A DNA stretch of 12,977 nt from the NCBI GenBank assembly GCA_021815245.1, contig JAKAHF010000008.1:1-12977 (forward strand). Direction: 5' to 3'. The notes under the pieces were generated by a model that was given only the letters and a program-made list of their open reading frames with translations, was not told the DNA's origin and searched no databases. Positions within the stretch are counted from its first letter, which is position 1. The number at the start of each line of letters is the position of its first letter. Positions 6,890-12,977 of the stretch are shown here, one piece after another. The position numbers and the translations under genes are program-made. This DNA is from Actinomycetes bacterium. Lineage in GTDB: Bacteria > Actinomycetota > Thermoleophilia > RBG-16-64-13.

Positions 6890-7597
6890 CTATCCGCCCA
6901 GGTATGCCTTCTTGACTATGTCACTGCACCTGATGGCCTCAGCATCTCCGTCGAGCACCACCTTGCCGACCTCGAGCACGTACGCGCTGTGGCACACGCC
7001 GAGGGCCAGATGGGCATTCTGCTCCACGAGAAGAACGCTGATGCCCTCTTTGTTGATGGTCCTGATCACCTCACCCACCTGCTCGACGACGATCGGCGCA
7101 AGGCCGACCGACGGCTCGTCGAGGCACAGTAGCTTCGGGTTCGCCATCAGACCGCGACCGATGGCGAGCATCTGCTGCTCACCGCCCGATAGCGTGCCCG
7201 CGTTCTGCTTGAGCCGCTCCTTGAGCCGGGGGAACAGTTCGAAGACATAGGCCTGCGAATCGTTGATGCCGGCCCTGTCTCTGCGCAGCGTCGCCCCGAG
7301 CTGCAGGTTCTTCTGCACCGAGAGGTAGGGAAAGAGCTGCCGTCCCTCAGGGACGAGCACGATGCCCTTCTTCACACGCGCGGCCGTCTGCAGACCCGTC
7401 AAGCTCTCGCCGTTGAAGTGGATCTCCCCGGCCTGGATCGGCACGAGGCCGGCAAGCGCCTTCAGAATCGTGCTCTTGCCGGCGCCGTTCGCGCCGATGA
7501 TGGTCACCACGCCACCCTCGGGGACGTTCACGGTGACGTCCTTGATGGCGAGTGACTTGTTGTAGTAGACGGTTATCTCTTTGATCTCAGCAAACAT
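6890..7597 (-). CDS. livF: ABC transporter ATP-binding protein, LivF type
   Basis: A 235-residue ATPase of the branched-chain amino acid/HAAT importer family. The Walker A motif GANGAGKS is at residues 35-42, the Q-loop region ends in VPEGRQLFP (82-90), the signature LSGGE is at 136-140, and the Walker B with catalytic Glu LLCLDEP is at 156-162. The switch position reads VEQNAHLAL, the Gln/Asn variant usual for LivF rather than the His seen in most ABC ATPases. The ATG at 7597 is preferred to an upstream in-frame start because GGAG lies 6 bases before it and homologues begin here. It overlaps the 3' end of the LivG-like gene by 11 bases. It powers uptake together with the LivG-like ATPase at the inner face of the membrane. 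Confidence 0.95.
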   Translation of the reverse strand: MFAEIKEITVYYNKSLAIKDVTVNVPEGGVVTIIGANGAGKSTILKALAGLVPIQAGEIHFNGESLTGLQTAARVKKGIVLVPEGRQLFPYLSVQKNLQLGATLRRDRAGINDSQAYVFELFPRLKERLKQNAGTLSGGEQQMLAIGRGLMANPKLLCLDEPSVGLAPIVVEQVGEVIRTINKEGISVLLVEQNAHLALGVCHSAYVLEVGKVVLDGDAEAIRCSDIVKKAYLGG

Positions 7598-8345
7598 AGT
7601 CAGCTCCAAAGTAGGCGGAGATGACTTCCTGGTTGGCCCTGACTTCTTGAGGCAATCCCTCACAGATCTTCTGGCCGAAGCTGATAACGACCACCCGGTC
7701 GCACAGATTCAGGATCTGCATGTTGTGCTCGACGATCAGCACCGTCATGCCGGCGTCGCGCATGCCCCTGATGGCGTCGAGGCTGTGCTGTATCTCCGAT
7801 GGGTTCATGCCCGCGAGCGGCTCGTCGAGCAGCAGGAAGGTGGGCTTCGTCGCGAGCGCCCGGGCCACACCCAGCATCTTCTGATGGCCGTGGGCCAGGT
7901 TGCGCGCGAACTCGTCGGCCTCGTGGGAAATGCCCACGATCTCCAGGATCTCGTATGCCTTCTCCCTGATGAACTTCTCATTGCGCCGGTACTTCGGCGT
8001 GTTGAAGAAGACGTCGAACAGGCTGGAGTGCGGATGCAGATGGAACGACGACGTGACGTTCTCGAGCACCGTGAACTCCGGAAAGAGCGGATTGAGCTGG
8101 AACGTCCGTCCGATGCCGAGCTTCGCTACCTGGTCGGGCTGCTTGTCGGTGATGTCGATGTTCTTGAACATGATCTTGCCGCTCGTCACGGGCAGTACGC
8201 CCGTGATCAGGTTGAAGACGGTAGACTTGCCGGCTCCGTTTGGGCCGATGAGTCCGACGATCTCGCCTTCTTGCACATCGATGTCGAATCCGCTCACGGC
8301 CCTCAGGCCGCCGAACTGCTTGGTGAGCCCTGTGACCTCAAGCAT
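7587..8345 (-). CDS. livG: ABC transporter ATP-binding protein, LivG type
   Basis: A 252-residue ATPase. Visible motifs are Walker A GPNGAGKS (34-41), Q-loop GRTFQLNPLFPEFTVLENV (79-97), Walker B LLLDEP (171-176) and the switch His in IVEHNM (207). The long insert between Q-loop and signature is typical of LivG. The signature region reads NLAHGHQKMLGVARAL (149-164), so the usual LSxGQ Ser is Ala or His-Gly context; this is a divergent but plausible form. The start at 8345 has a near-perfect GGAGGTGA site and overlaps the stop of the LivM-like gene by 8 bases. It pairs with the LivF-like protein as a heterodimeric motor. Confidence 0.95.
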   Translation of the reverse strand: MLEVTGLTKQFGGLRAVSGFDIDVQEGEIVGLIGPNGAGKSTVFNLITGVLPVTSGKIMFKNIDITDKQPDQVAKLGIGRTFQLNPLFPEFTVLENVTSSFHLHPHSSLFDVFFNTPKYRRNEKFIREKAYEILEIVGISHEADEFARNLAHGHQKMLGVARALATKPTFLLLDEPLAGMNPSEIQHSLDAIRGMRDAGMTVLIVEHNMQILNLCDRVVVISFGQKICEGLPQEVRANQEVISAYFGADYVC

Positions 8346-9363
8346 CGTCGCTCACCTCCCTCCGCCGGATGAGACCAACGATCTTGTTCTTGACCAACTT
8401 GGCCAGGCCGACGACACCGTCGGGCATGGTGAACGCGATGATGAGCAAGATGGCCGACGTGAAGAAGGGCAGGTAGCCTTTCAGGTCGCGGAAGAACTCG
8501 GGGATGATCATCAAGATGATGATGCCCACCGACGGCCCCCAGAAGCTGTTGATGCCGCCGACGAGCACGTACATGATGATCCACAGCGTCGCGGAGAGCC
8601 CGAAGCTGTTGGGGGAGGCGACCATCTGATAGTGCGCGTAGACCGCGCCCATGAGCCCGGTGAAGAAGCTGCCGAAGGCGACGGCCAGAATGCGCTGGCG
8701 TCTCTCATTGATGCCTACGCTCGCCGCCACCTGATGCGACTGCGCCACTGCCTTCAACGTGACCCCGATCCTGCTGAACTCGAACCGGTACAGGCAGATC
8801 AGGCTGACGATCATGAGGCCGAAGACGAAGTAGTAGTAGTGGGTGCGGTCACCGAAGAGCGGCTTGACTCCCGCCAGTCCGGTGGAGCTGCCGGTCCACT
8901 TGCCTCCGGCCGTGAACAGGTTGATAACGACGTAGCCGAGAAACAGCGTACCCATCGCGTAGTACACGGTTCGTAGACGCGCCAGGGGGTAGGCCAGAAG
9001 GATTCCGACGAGCATCGCCGCTATCGACCCAAGAATGATCGTCGCGTATGGCGGAAAATGGAGCCACACCGAACACAGGGCGGCGGCGTAGGCGCCGATG
9101 CCCATGTATGCGCCTTGGGCAATGTTGAACTGCCCAGATATCGAGATCGCCCTGAACGCACTCGAGATGACCACGTAGATGAACGCAAGGATCAAGATGT
9201 GCATGTAGTACGACCCGGCCAGAGCCAGGGGCAGCAGCGCCAAGATGATGAGGACCACTCCGAGGCCGCTCATGCCGGCCCAGTTGCGTTTCTTGACCGT
9301 GGACACCCCTTGCTGATGTGCGGGCGTTTCGAGGTCCACGGCTGTCTCCTTAACACTATTCAT
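8338..9363 (-). CDS. livM: ABC transporter permease, LivM type
   Basis: A 341-residue inner-membrane permease. After a polar N-terminal tail of about 30 residues there are repeated hydrophobic segments (GVVLIILALLPLAL, then ILILAFIYVVISS, IILGSIAAMLVGILLAY, FVFGLMIVSLICLY and others). The family hallmark GQFNIAQGAYMGIGAYAAAL aligns with the usual GQxSLGHAAFxGIGAY. The cytoplasmic coupling loop around FSRIGVTLKAVAQSHQVAASVGIN is present and contacts the ATPases. The ATG at 9363 is chosen over a TTG at 9390 because AAGGA lies 10 bases upstream and the TTG has no site. It overlaps the end of the LivH-like gene by 8 bases. It forms the translocation channel with the LivH-like protein. Confidence 0.94.
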   Translation of the reverse strand: MNSVKETAVDLETPAHQQGVSTVKKRNWAGMSGLGVVLIILALLPLALAGSYYMHILILAFIYVVISSAFRAISISGQFNIAQGAYMGIGAYAAALCSVWLHFPPYATIILGSIAAMLVGILLAYPLARLRTVYYAMGTLFLGYVVINLFTAGGKWTGSSTGLAGVKPLFGDRTHYYYFVFGLMIVSLICLYRFEFSRIGVTLKAVAQSHQVAASVGINERRQRILAVAFGSFFTGLMGAVYAHYQMVASPNSFGLSATLWIIMYVLVGGINSFWGPSVGIIILMIIPEFFRDLKGYLPFFTSAILLIIAFTMPDGVVGLAKLVKNKIVGLIRRREVSDDA

Positions 9364-10210
9364 GGCCGAAGAATCCTTGCGGTCGAACAACCAGAAGCAG
9401 GAGCACGATGACCGACGCGATCGCGTCGACCCAGGCGCCCGCCATCACCATGGGGAGCGCTCCGTACAGAATGCCCAGGATGCCTCCCACGAAGAAGATG
9501 CCGTTGAAGCTCCCGACGCCGGCAAGGATCACCAGCATGAGGACCTTGATCAGCGTGATGTCGCCCATGAACGGCGTCACGTTGTAGAGGGTGCCCATGA
9601 AGACGCCGGCCACAGCCGCGAGACCAAAGCCCACCGAGCAGGCGATGGCCGCCACCCGGCTGAAGCGGATGCCCTGCAGCGCGGCGCCTTCACGGTTCTG
9701 GGTAACAGCCTGCATCTGAGCTCCCCAGCGTGAACGGGCCACGAACAGGATGATGCCGACAAGGATCACGATGCCGATGCAAAACGCCAGGATCCTGTCG
9801 GACTGCACCCGGTAGGCACCGATGCCCGTGGTGCCTTCGATGAACGAGGGGATGGCAAGGACCTTGGTGCCGAGCTTCAGGTTGAAAGAGGTGACCATGA
9901 TACTCGACAGGGCTATGCAGACCATCATGGTGCGGTTGAAGTCACCCTTGAAGGGTCTGAACAGAAGCCTCTCCACGATGATTCCAAACGCAGCCGCGAC
10001 CAGAACCGTCAAGGGAAAAGCGACGAATCCCGGAAAACCGGCCTTGGTCACCAGCAGATAGCAGCCGTACGACGACGACATGAAGATCGCGCCGTGGGCC
10101 AGATTGAAGATACCCAGCAGGTTGAGAATGAACGCGAATCCCATCCCCATGATGATGTACACCACGGCGAGCAGGATCACGTTGATAACTGTTTGGACTA
10201 CGGTTTCCAT
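9356..10210 (-). CDS. livH: ABC transporter permease, LivH type
   Basis: A 284-residue inner-membrane permease with about eight hydrophobic segments. The family motif LLGIFNLAHGAIFMSSSYGCYL near residues 31-52 matches the conserved G-NfAHG-GAY pattern. The coupling-loop region SRWGAQMQAVTQNREGAALQGI and the late GGILGILYGALP helix also fit. The ATG at 10210 has no clear Shine-Dalgarno. It follows a 117-base gap with a strong stem-loop after the binding-protein gene, so expression is probably lower than that of the binding protein. It partners with the LivM-like permease. The substrate is set mostly by the binding protein and is unknown. Confidence 0.94.
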   Translation of the reverse strand: METVVQTVINVILLAVVYIIMGMGFAFILNLLGIFNLAHGAIFMSSSYGCYLLVTKAGFPGFVAFPLTVLVAAAFGIIVERLLFRPFKGDFNRTMMVCIALSSIMVTSFNLKLGTKVLAIPSFIEGTTGIGAYRVQSDRILAFCIGIVILVGIILFVARSRWGAQMQAVTQNREGAALQGIRFSRVAAIACSVGFGLAAVAGVFMGTLYNVTPFMGDITLIKVLMLVILAGVGSFNGIFFVGGILGILYGALPMVMAGAWVDAIASVIVLLLLVVRPQGFFGHE

Positions 10211-10255
10211 ATGGTCAACCAGTCATGTGCTGCATAGTTCGTCCCGGTGGTTCTG

Positions 10256-10304
10256 GAGCCGGCTGGCACGTCGCCGATGCGTTGCGCCTCGTACCAGCCG
10301 GCTC
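10256..10304 (-). promoter_or_regulatory. Strong intercistronic stem-loop between the solute-binding-protein and livH genes
   Basis: GAGCCGGCTGG (10304-10294 on the minus strand) is a perfect 11-base inverted repeat of CCAGCCGGCTC (10266-10256). Reading inward, a U-G wobble and three more pairs (ACG with CGU) extend the stem to 15 pairs around a 19-base loop. It starts 23 bases after the stop of the binding-protein gene and has no U-run after it. Such hairpins in importer operons commonly protect the 3' end of the binding-protein message and partly reduce permease expression. Nothing else is recognisable in the 10211-10327 gap. Confidence 0.75.
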
Positions 10305-10327
10305 TTCATTTACAGTTCAGCGATCCG

Positions 10328-11620
10328 TCACGGCGTGGGATCGGGGCTGATCCAGCCCTTGTAGAGAATCTGGCCGTCCATGATCTGGGTGACGGCGCAC
10401 GGGTACGCCCACGAATGGTGGTGCAGTCCGTATAGCTGGTCGCCTGACGGGAAGCCTTCGCCATAGACCGTCGGGATGCTGTCGAGGGTCTCCCACTTGT
10501 CACGCACAACGGTCGGATCGACGCTGCCCGCCTGCTCGATCGCATACTTCAGCATGTAGAGACCGTTGGGGGCCATGCCGAACCACTGCGTGGTGGGGTC
10601 GCCCAAGCTCATGATCTTGTCGATGAGCGGCGGGTTATCGTTCTTCTGATACTCGACGCTCAGCGTGTTGATCAGGTTGGTCGCCGCCTCGGCGCCGACC
10701 AGGCCGAGAGTCATGGGAGCGTAGTTGCTCCAAACGATCGGGCCGTTCCAACCGAGCGTGCGCAGGCCCTTCACGATCGCGCCCTGCGAGGGCGGGATCG
10801 AGATCGGGATCCAGAGGGCGTCAGGGTTCTGGGCCTTGATCTTTGCAACGATCGGGCTGTAGTCCTCGGCCTGAGTCGAGAACTGGATGGTGTCGCCCGA
10901 CGGGGTGAAGCCGACCTGATCGTAAAGGGCCATGAAGCCCTCTTCAAAGTACGGATACGACGCGTCCTCGGTGGCCATGCAGACGGTTTTCACGTCGGGA
11001 TAGAGCTGCTTGAGGGCCTTGAGGTTCATGTTCTGCTGGGCGATGGGATCGAGGCCCAAGAACTCATAGGTGGTCGTGCTGTCCATCTCGCCCGGGGCGA
11101 GAGCGTTGTAGCTGGCCACGTGCAGGACCTTCGCCTGCTCGAAGATCGGGGTGGTCGCCACGTTGAACGGTCCGGCCGGGCCGATGACGAACTGCACCTT
11201 CTCGTCAAGCACCAGCTTGTTGGCGGCGGCGGTGTTGCCGTCCATGGTGCTCTTGCCGTCTTCTTCGACCAGTTCGATCATGTAGGTCTTGTCGCCGACC
11301 TTGAGACCACCCTCGTCGTTGATCATCTTGGCGCACTGCTCGATGGCAGGCTTCTCGAGAGCGTCGACGGCCGAGTACCAGTCGGTGAGCTGCAGAACGA
11401 CGCCCACCCGCAGAGTCTCGGGCTGGGCGGCAGCGGTCGTGTCACTAGACTGCGCGCCAGTGGTAGCCGGGCCGGACGTGGTCGCCGGGCCGGCCGTAGT
11501 CGTGGTGGTGTCTGGGGCCGCGGTCGTAGCGGTATCGTCACCGCCTCCACAGGCGGAGAGAAGCAGGCCAAGCGCCAGCACCAAGAGCAGCGCGCCCACT
11601 ACCCAGTTTGACTTCTTCAT
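10328..11620 (-). CDS. ABC transporter substrate-binding lipoprotein, Leu/Ile/Val-binding (HAAT) type
   Basis: A 430-residue extracytoplasmic solute-binding protein. The signal peptide MKKSNWVVGALLLVLALGLLLSAC ends in the lipobox LSAC with the lipid-modified Cys at residue 24. A flexible linker rich in Thr, Ala and Pro follows (about 29-65), then the type I periplasmic-binding fold begins at LRVGVVLQLT. Features such as AAANKLVLDEKVQFVIGP and YSPIVAKIKAQNPDALWIP match the Peripla_BP_6 pattern. The ATG at 11620 has GAGGGG 6 bases upstream; the in-frame extension to 11668 lacks one and would spoil the signal peptide. It delivers the ligand to the permease pair encoded next. This fold binds amino acids, but also urea, amides, benzoates and other aromatic acids, so the ligand should not be assumed to be leucine. 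The Thr-rich linker resembles that of actinobacterial lipoproteins. Confidence 0.95.
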   Translation of the reverse strand: MKKSNWVVGALLLVLALGLLLSACGGGDDTATTAAPDTTTTTAGPATTSGPATTGAQSSDTTAAAQPETLRVGVVLQLTDWYSAVDALEKPAIEQCAKMINDEGGLKVGDKTYMIELVEEDGKSTMDGNTAAANKLVLDEKVQFVIGPAGPFNVATTPIFEQAKVLHVASYNALAPGEMDSTTTYEFLGLDPIAQQNMNLKALKQLYPDVKTVCMATEDASYPYFEEGFMALYDQVGFTPSGDTIQFSTQAEDYSPIVAKIKAQNPDALWIPISIPPSQGAIVKGLRTLGWNGPIVWSNYAPMTLGLVGAEAATNLINTLSVEYQKNDNPPLIDKIMSLGDPTTQWFGMAPNGLYMLKYAIEQAGSVDPTVVRDKWETLDSIPTVYGEGFPSGDQLYGLHHHSWAYPCAVTQIMDGQILYKGWISPDPTP

Positions 11621-11762
11621 TTCACTCCCCTCAAGAGTACGATTCACGATTCGTTCTCTTCCGTTCATCGCTACATTCTTGCTGTTCCTGCGCTGGAACC
11701 CCCTTTCGAATGCGCATCGGTGCCTGCACCCTGTCGTATGAGGACCCTTGCGGCGCCTCCTG
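11621..11762 (-). promoter_or_regulatory. Intergenic region upstream of the importer operon, with two palindromes
   Basis: This 142-base gap separates the MoaD-like gene from the binding-protein gene and is the only long non-coding stretch in the right half, so it probably holds the importer promoter. I see no confident -35/-10 pair. It holds a perfect 5+2+5 inverted repeat (GGTGC-AG-GCACC, 11719-11730) and a near-palindrome (GTTCC-AGCGCA-GGAAC, 11684-11699). Their centres are 33 bases apart, about three helical turns. A short direct repeat GAATCGT occurs twice near 11641-11654. These may be regulator sites, but none matches an operator I can name. The RBS GAGGGG occupies 11627-11632. No terminator for the upstream genes is obvious. 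Confidence 0.4.
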
Positions 11763-12041
11763 TCACCCGCCGCTGTGGAACCTGGTCAGCAGAAGCACTT
11801 CATCATCCTGAACAGGCGCGTCCTTGTCGCCGGGCCATGCAGCCGGCCGGCCGCCGTTTCTGATGAAGATCGCATAGTGCAGCCTGCCCTGAGTGTCGAA
11901 CATCGCTTCATGAAGGCCCGGGTTGCGCCGCACCAACTCGTCGATCGCCGTGCCGATGGTCCATCCGGAACCGTCCATTTCTGCCGTGTCGTCGGTGGTG
12001 AACCGGCTCAGGTCGCCGAGTATCCGCACCTTGATCGCCAT
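11763..12041 (-). CDS. MoaD/ThiS-like ubiquitin-fold sulfur carrier
   Basis: A 92-residue protein of the MoaD/ThiS beta-grasp family. It opens with the strand MAIKVRILGDLSRF, has the helix TIGTAIDELVRRNPGLHEAMF, the middle strand HYAIFIRNGG, and ends in DDEVLLLTRFHSGG. The free C-terminal Gly-Gly is the site where relatives carry a thiocarboxylate for molybdopterin or thiamin thiazole synthesis. The ATG at 12041 sits 2 bases after the TAG of the flavoprotein remnant; GGGGAG lies about 11 bases upstream. The longer open frame upstream is an out-of-frame reading and shows no homology. No MoaE, ThiG, E1-like activator or aldehyde ferredoxin oxidoreductase gene is in view. Its job may be to supply a molybdenum or tungsten enzyme encoded outside the window. 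Confidence 0.82.
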   Translation of the reverse strand: MAIKVRILGDLSRFTTDDTAEMDGSGWTIGTAIDELVRRNPGLHEAMFDTQGRLHYAIFIRNGGRPAAWPGDKDAPVQDDEVLLLTRFHSGG

Positions 12042-12043
12042 GA

Positions 12044-12190
12044 CTAGTCCATCTCCCCAGCGGTCGCGTGGGCGGCCGCGTTCTCGCCGGCCTCGCGAGC
12101 CGCGAACGCCGCCGCGAGTCCCGAGCACCCGCCGCCCATGACGGCAGCATCGGTCGGCTCGACTACTCCACTGGCCGATGCAAGGCTCAC
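12044..12190 (-). pseudogene. Remnant of a FAD-binding flavoprotein N-terminus
   Basis: A 48-codon frame starting with GTG that overlaps the SDR stop (GTGA). After about 12 residues it reads TDAAVMGGGCSGLAAAFAAREAGE, a recognisable GxGxxG Rossmann motif in the place where FAD_binding_2 proteins begin. It then ends in HATAGEMD and a TAG, two bases before the MoaD-like start. The usual hydrophobic strand with the ribose-binding Glu is replaced by AAAHA. It is most simply the stump of a flavoprotein gene whose body was deleted. A small coupled peptide is the alternative. It resembles the N-termini of the tandem flavoproteins at the left end, but 40 residues are too few to call it a third copy. 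Confidence 0.55.
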
Positions 12191-12977
12191 GCGACTCCGC
12201 TTCCGCCACCAAGGTATATGGCGGCCAACTGGTTGATCGCGGCCCCCGATACGTCGACCACCACAGCTCCTCCGTCGACGGGGATGACCGCCGCGGTCAC
12301 GAAGGTGGCGTCGTCGCCGGCAAGGAAGCTGCAGAGTCCGGCCATCTCGCTCGGGTCCGACACCCTCTTCATGGGGATGTCTTGCGAGAACGCGCGAAAG
12401 ACCTCGTCGACCGCAAGGCCGCACTCTTCTGCGAACCGGGTCATGCCTCCACGGAACATGTCGGTCATGGTGGCTCCGGGGCACACGCAGTTGACGCGTA
12501 TCTTGTGAACACCATAATCCACGGCGGCCTGTTTTGTCAGACTCACCAGACCGGCCTTCGACACGCAGTAGGCCGGCAGACGCGGCGGGTTGACGAGGGC
12601 GGCGAGAGAAGCGATGTTGATGATCGATCCGCCACCTGCCTCGATCATATGGGGGATCGCGGCCTTCATCGTGAGAAACGGACCGGTGAGGTTGACCGCA
12701 AGCACTCGGTTCCACTCGGCCAGGTCGAGATCGGCCACGCCGGCCATCTCCTGGTCGGCGCCGGCGTTGTTCACGAGAACGTGCAGTCCCCGGCCGAAGG
12801 CGAGCGCGGCATCGATAGCTCTGTCGACGGCGGAGGGGTCGCTGACGTCGGCCGCGCAGACCTTCACCCGCTCGGCGGGCAGGCCCGAGGCGACCTCACG
12901 CAACAACTCCTCACGCCGTCCGGTGATGACGACGGGCGCTCCGTCGGCCACGAACCGCTCGGCAATCGCTCTGCCGA
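12187..12977 (-). CDS. Short-chain dehydrogenase/reductase (SDR), N-terminus off window
   Basis: The C-terminal 262 residues of a classical SDR; the glycine-rich cofactor motif lies just beyond the right edge. The first visible residues, GRAIAERFVADGAPVVITGRR, continue the usual helix after TGxxxGIG, so the GTG at 12951 is internal and not the start. Motifs present: DVSDP, VLVNNAG, the active-site Ser in INIASL, YCVSK (YxxxK), and the PG of CVCPGATMTD. The TGRR after the second strand suggests NADPH. The tail after the common PVDGG is about 27 residues, longer than most relatives, and ends by overlapping the start of the flavoprotein remnant. The enzyme oxidises an alcohol or reduces a ketone. 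Substrate unknown. Confidence 0.93.
   Translation of the reverse strand, partial: GRAIAERFVADGAPVVITGRREELLREVASGLPAERVKVCAADVSDPSAVDRAIDAALAFGRGLHVLVNNAGADQEMAGVADLDLAEWNRVLAVNLTGPFLTMKAAIPHMIEAGGGSIINIASLAALVNPPRLPAYCVSKAGLVSLTKQAAVDYGVHKIRVNCVCPGATMTDMFRGGMTRFAEECGLAVDEVFRAFSQDIPMKRVSDPSEMAGLCSFLAGDDATFVTAAVIPVDGGAVVVDVSGAAINQLAAIYLGGGSGVA

Noticed and set aside
7581..8976. Plus-strand open frames opposite livG and livM
   Set aside because: No domain signature, and they overlap two clear transporter genes.
12191..12715. Out-of-frame minus-strand reading over the SDR gene leading into the flavoprotein remnant
   Set aside because: Only the last 48 codons, after the GTG overlapping the SDR stop, resemble a protein family; the rest is a frame shadow of the SDR.
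1..12977. Search for tRNA, rRNA, CRISPR repeats, insertion sequences or phage genes
   Set aside because: No regularly spaced repeats, transposase or integrase motifs, cloverleaf or rRNA-like stretches were seen; coding density on one strand explains nearly all of the window.

Overview
The window is GC-rich, and every gene I can support lies on the minus strand. It therefore reads right to left as one or two long metabolic operons. Spacing is very tight: several stop and start codons overlap (ATGA or GTGA), and Shine-Dalgarno sites are good. The solute-binding lipoprotein has a Thr/Ala/Pro-rich linker after its lipid-anchored Cys, which is common in Actinomycetota. With the GC-rich DNA and the Fe-S/flavin-rich enzymes, this suggests an anaerobic or facultative actinobacterium. 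That placement is inference; no rRNA or marker gene is present.

Layout in transcription order, from high to low coordinates. (1) 12977-11763: the C-terminal part of a short-chain dehydrogenase, a 48-codon remnant of a FAD-binding flavoprotein, and a small MoaD/ThiS-like protein ending in Gly-Gly. (2) 11762-11621: an intergenic region with two palindromes that probably holds the next operon's control region. (3) 11620-6890: a complete branched-chain-amino-acid-type (Liv/HAAT) ABC importer, in the order binding lipoprotein, two permeases, two ATPases. A strong stem-loop sits between the binding-protein gene and the first permease gene. (4) 6885-5525: an aldo/keto reductase, a GC-rich hairpin and a small ABM-fold protein. 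(5) 5522-1: a redox module made of a NuoF-like FMN/Fe-S protein, a 703-residue fusion of NuoG-like N-terminal Fe-S domains with a GltD-like FAD/NAD(P) domain, and two tandem paralogous fumarate-reductase-type flavoproteins. The second flavoprotein runs off the left edge.

Reading the genes together, the importer would bring in an unidentified small organic acid or aromatic compound. The SDR and AKR would interconvert carbonyl and alcohol groups. The NuoF-like plus NuoG/GltD pair would pass electrons from NAD(P)H, possibly by flavin-based bifurcation, to the soluble flavoproteins, which would reduce a double bond or run the reverse dehydrogenation. The flavoproteins keep the FAD-binding fold but appear to lack the Arg and His residues typical of true fumarate reductases, so their substrate is open. 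This electron-transfer/flavoprotein module joined to a dedicated importer is the best candidate here for an undescribed system. No tRNA, rRNA, CRISPR array, insertion sequence or phage gene was seen, and no stretch over 300 bases lacks a gene.
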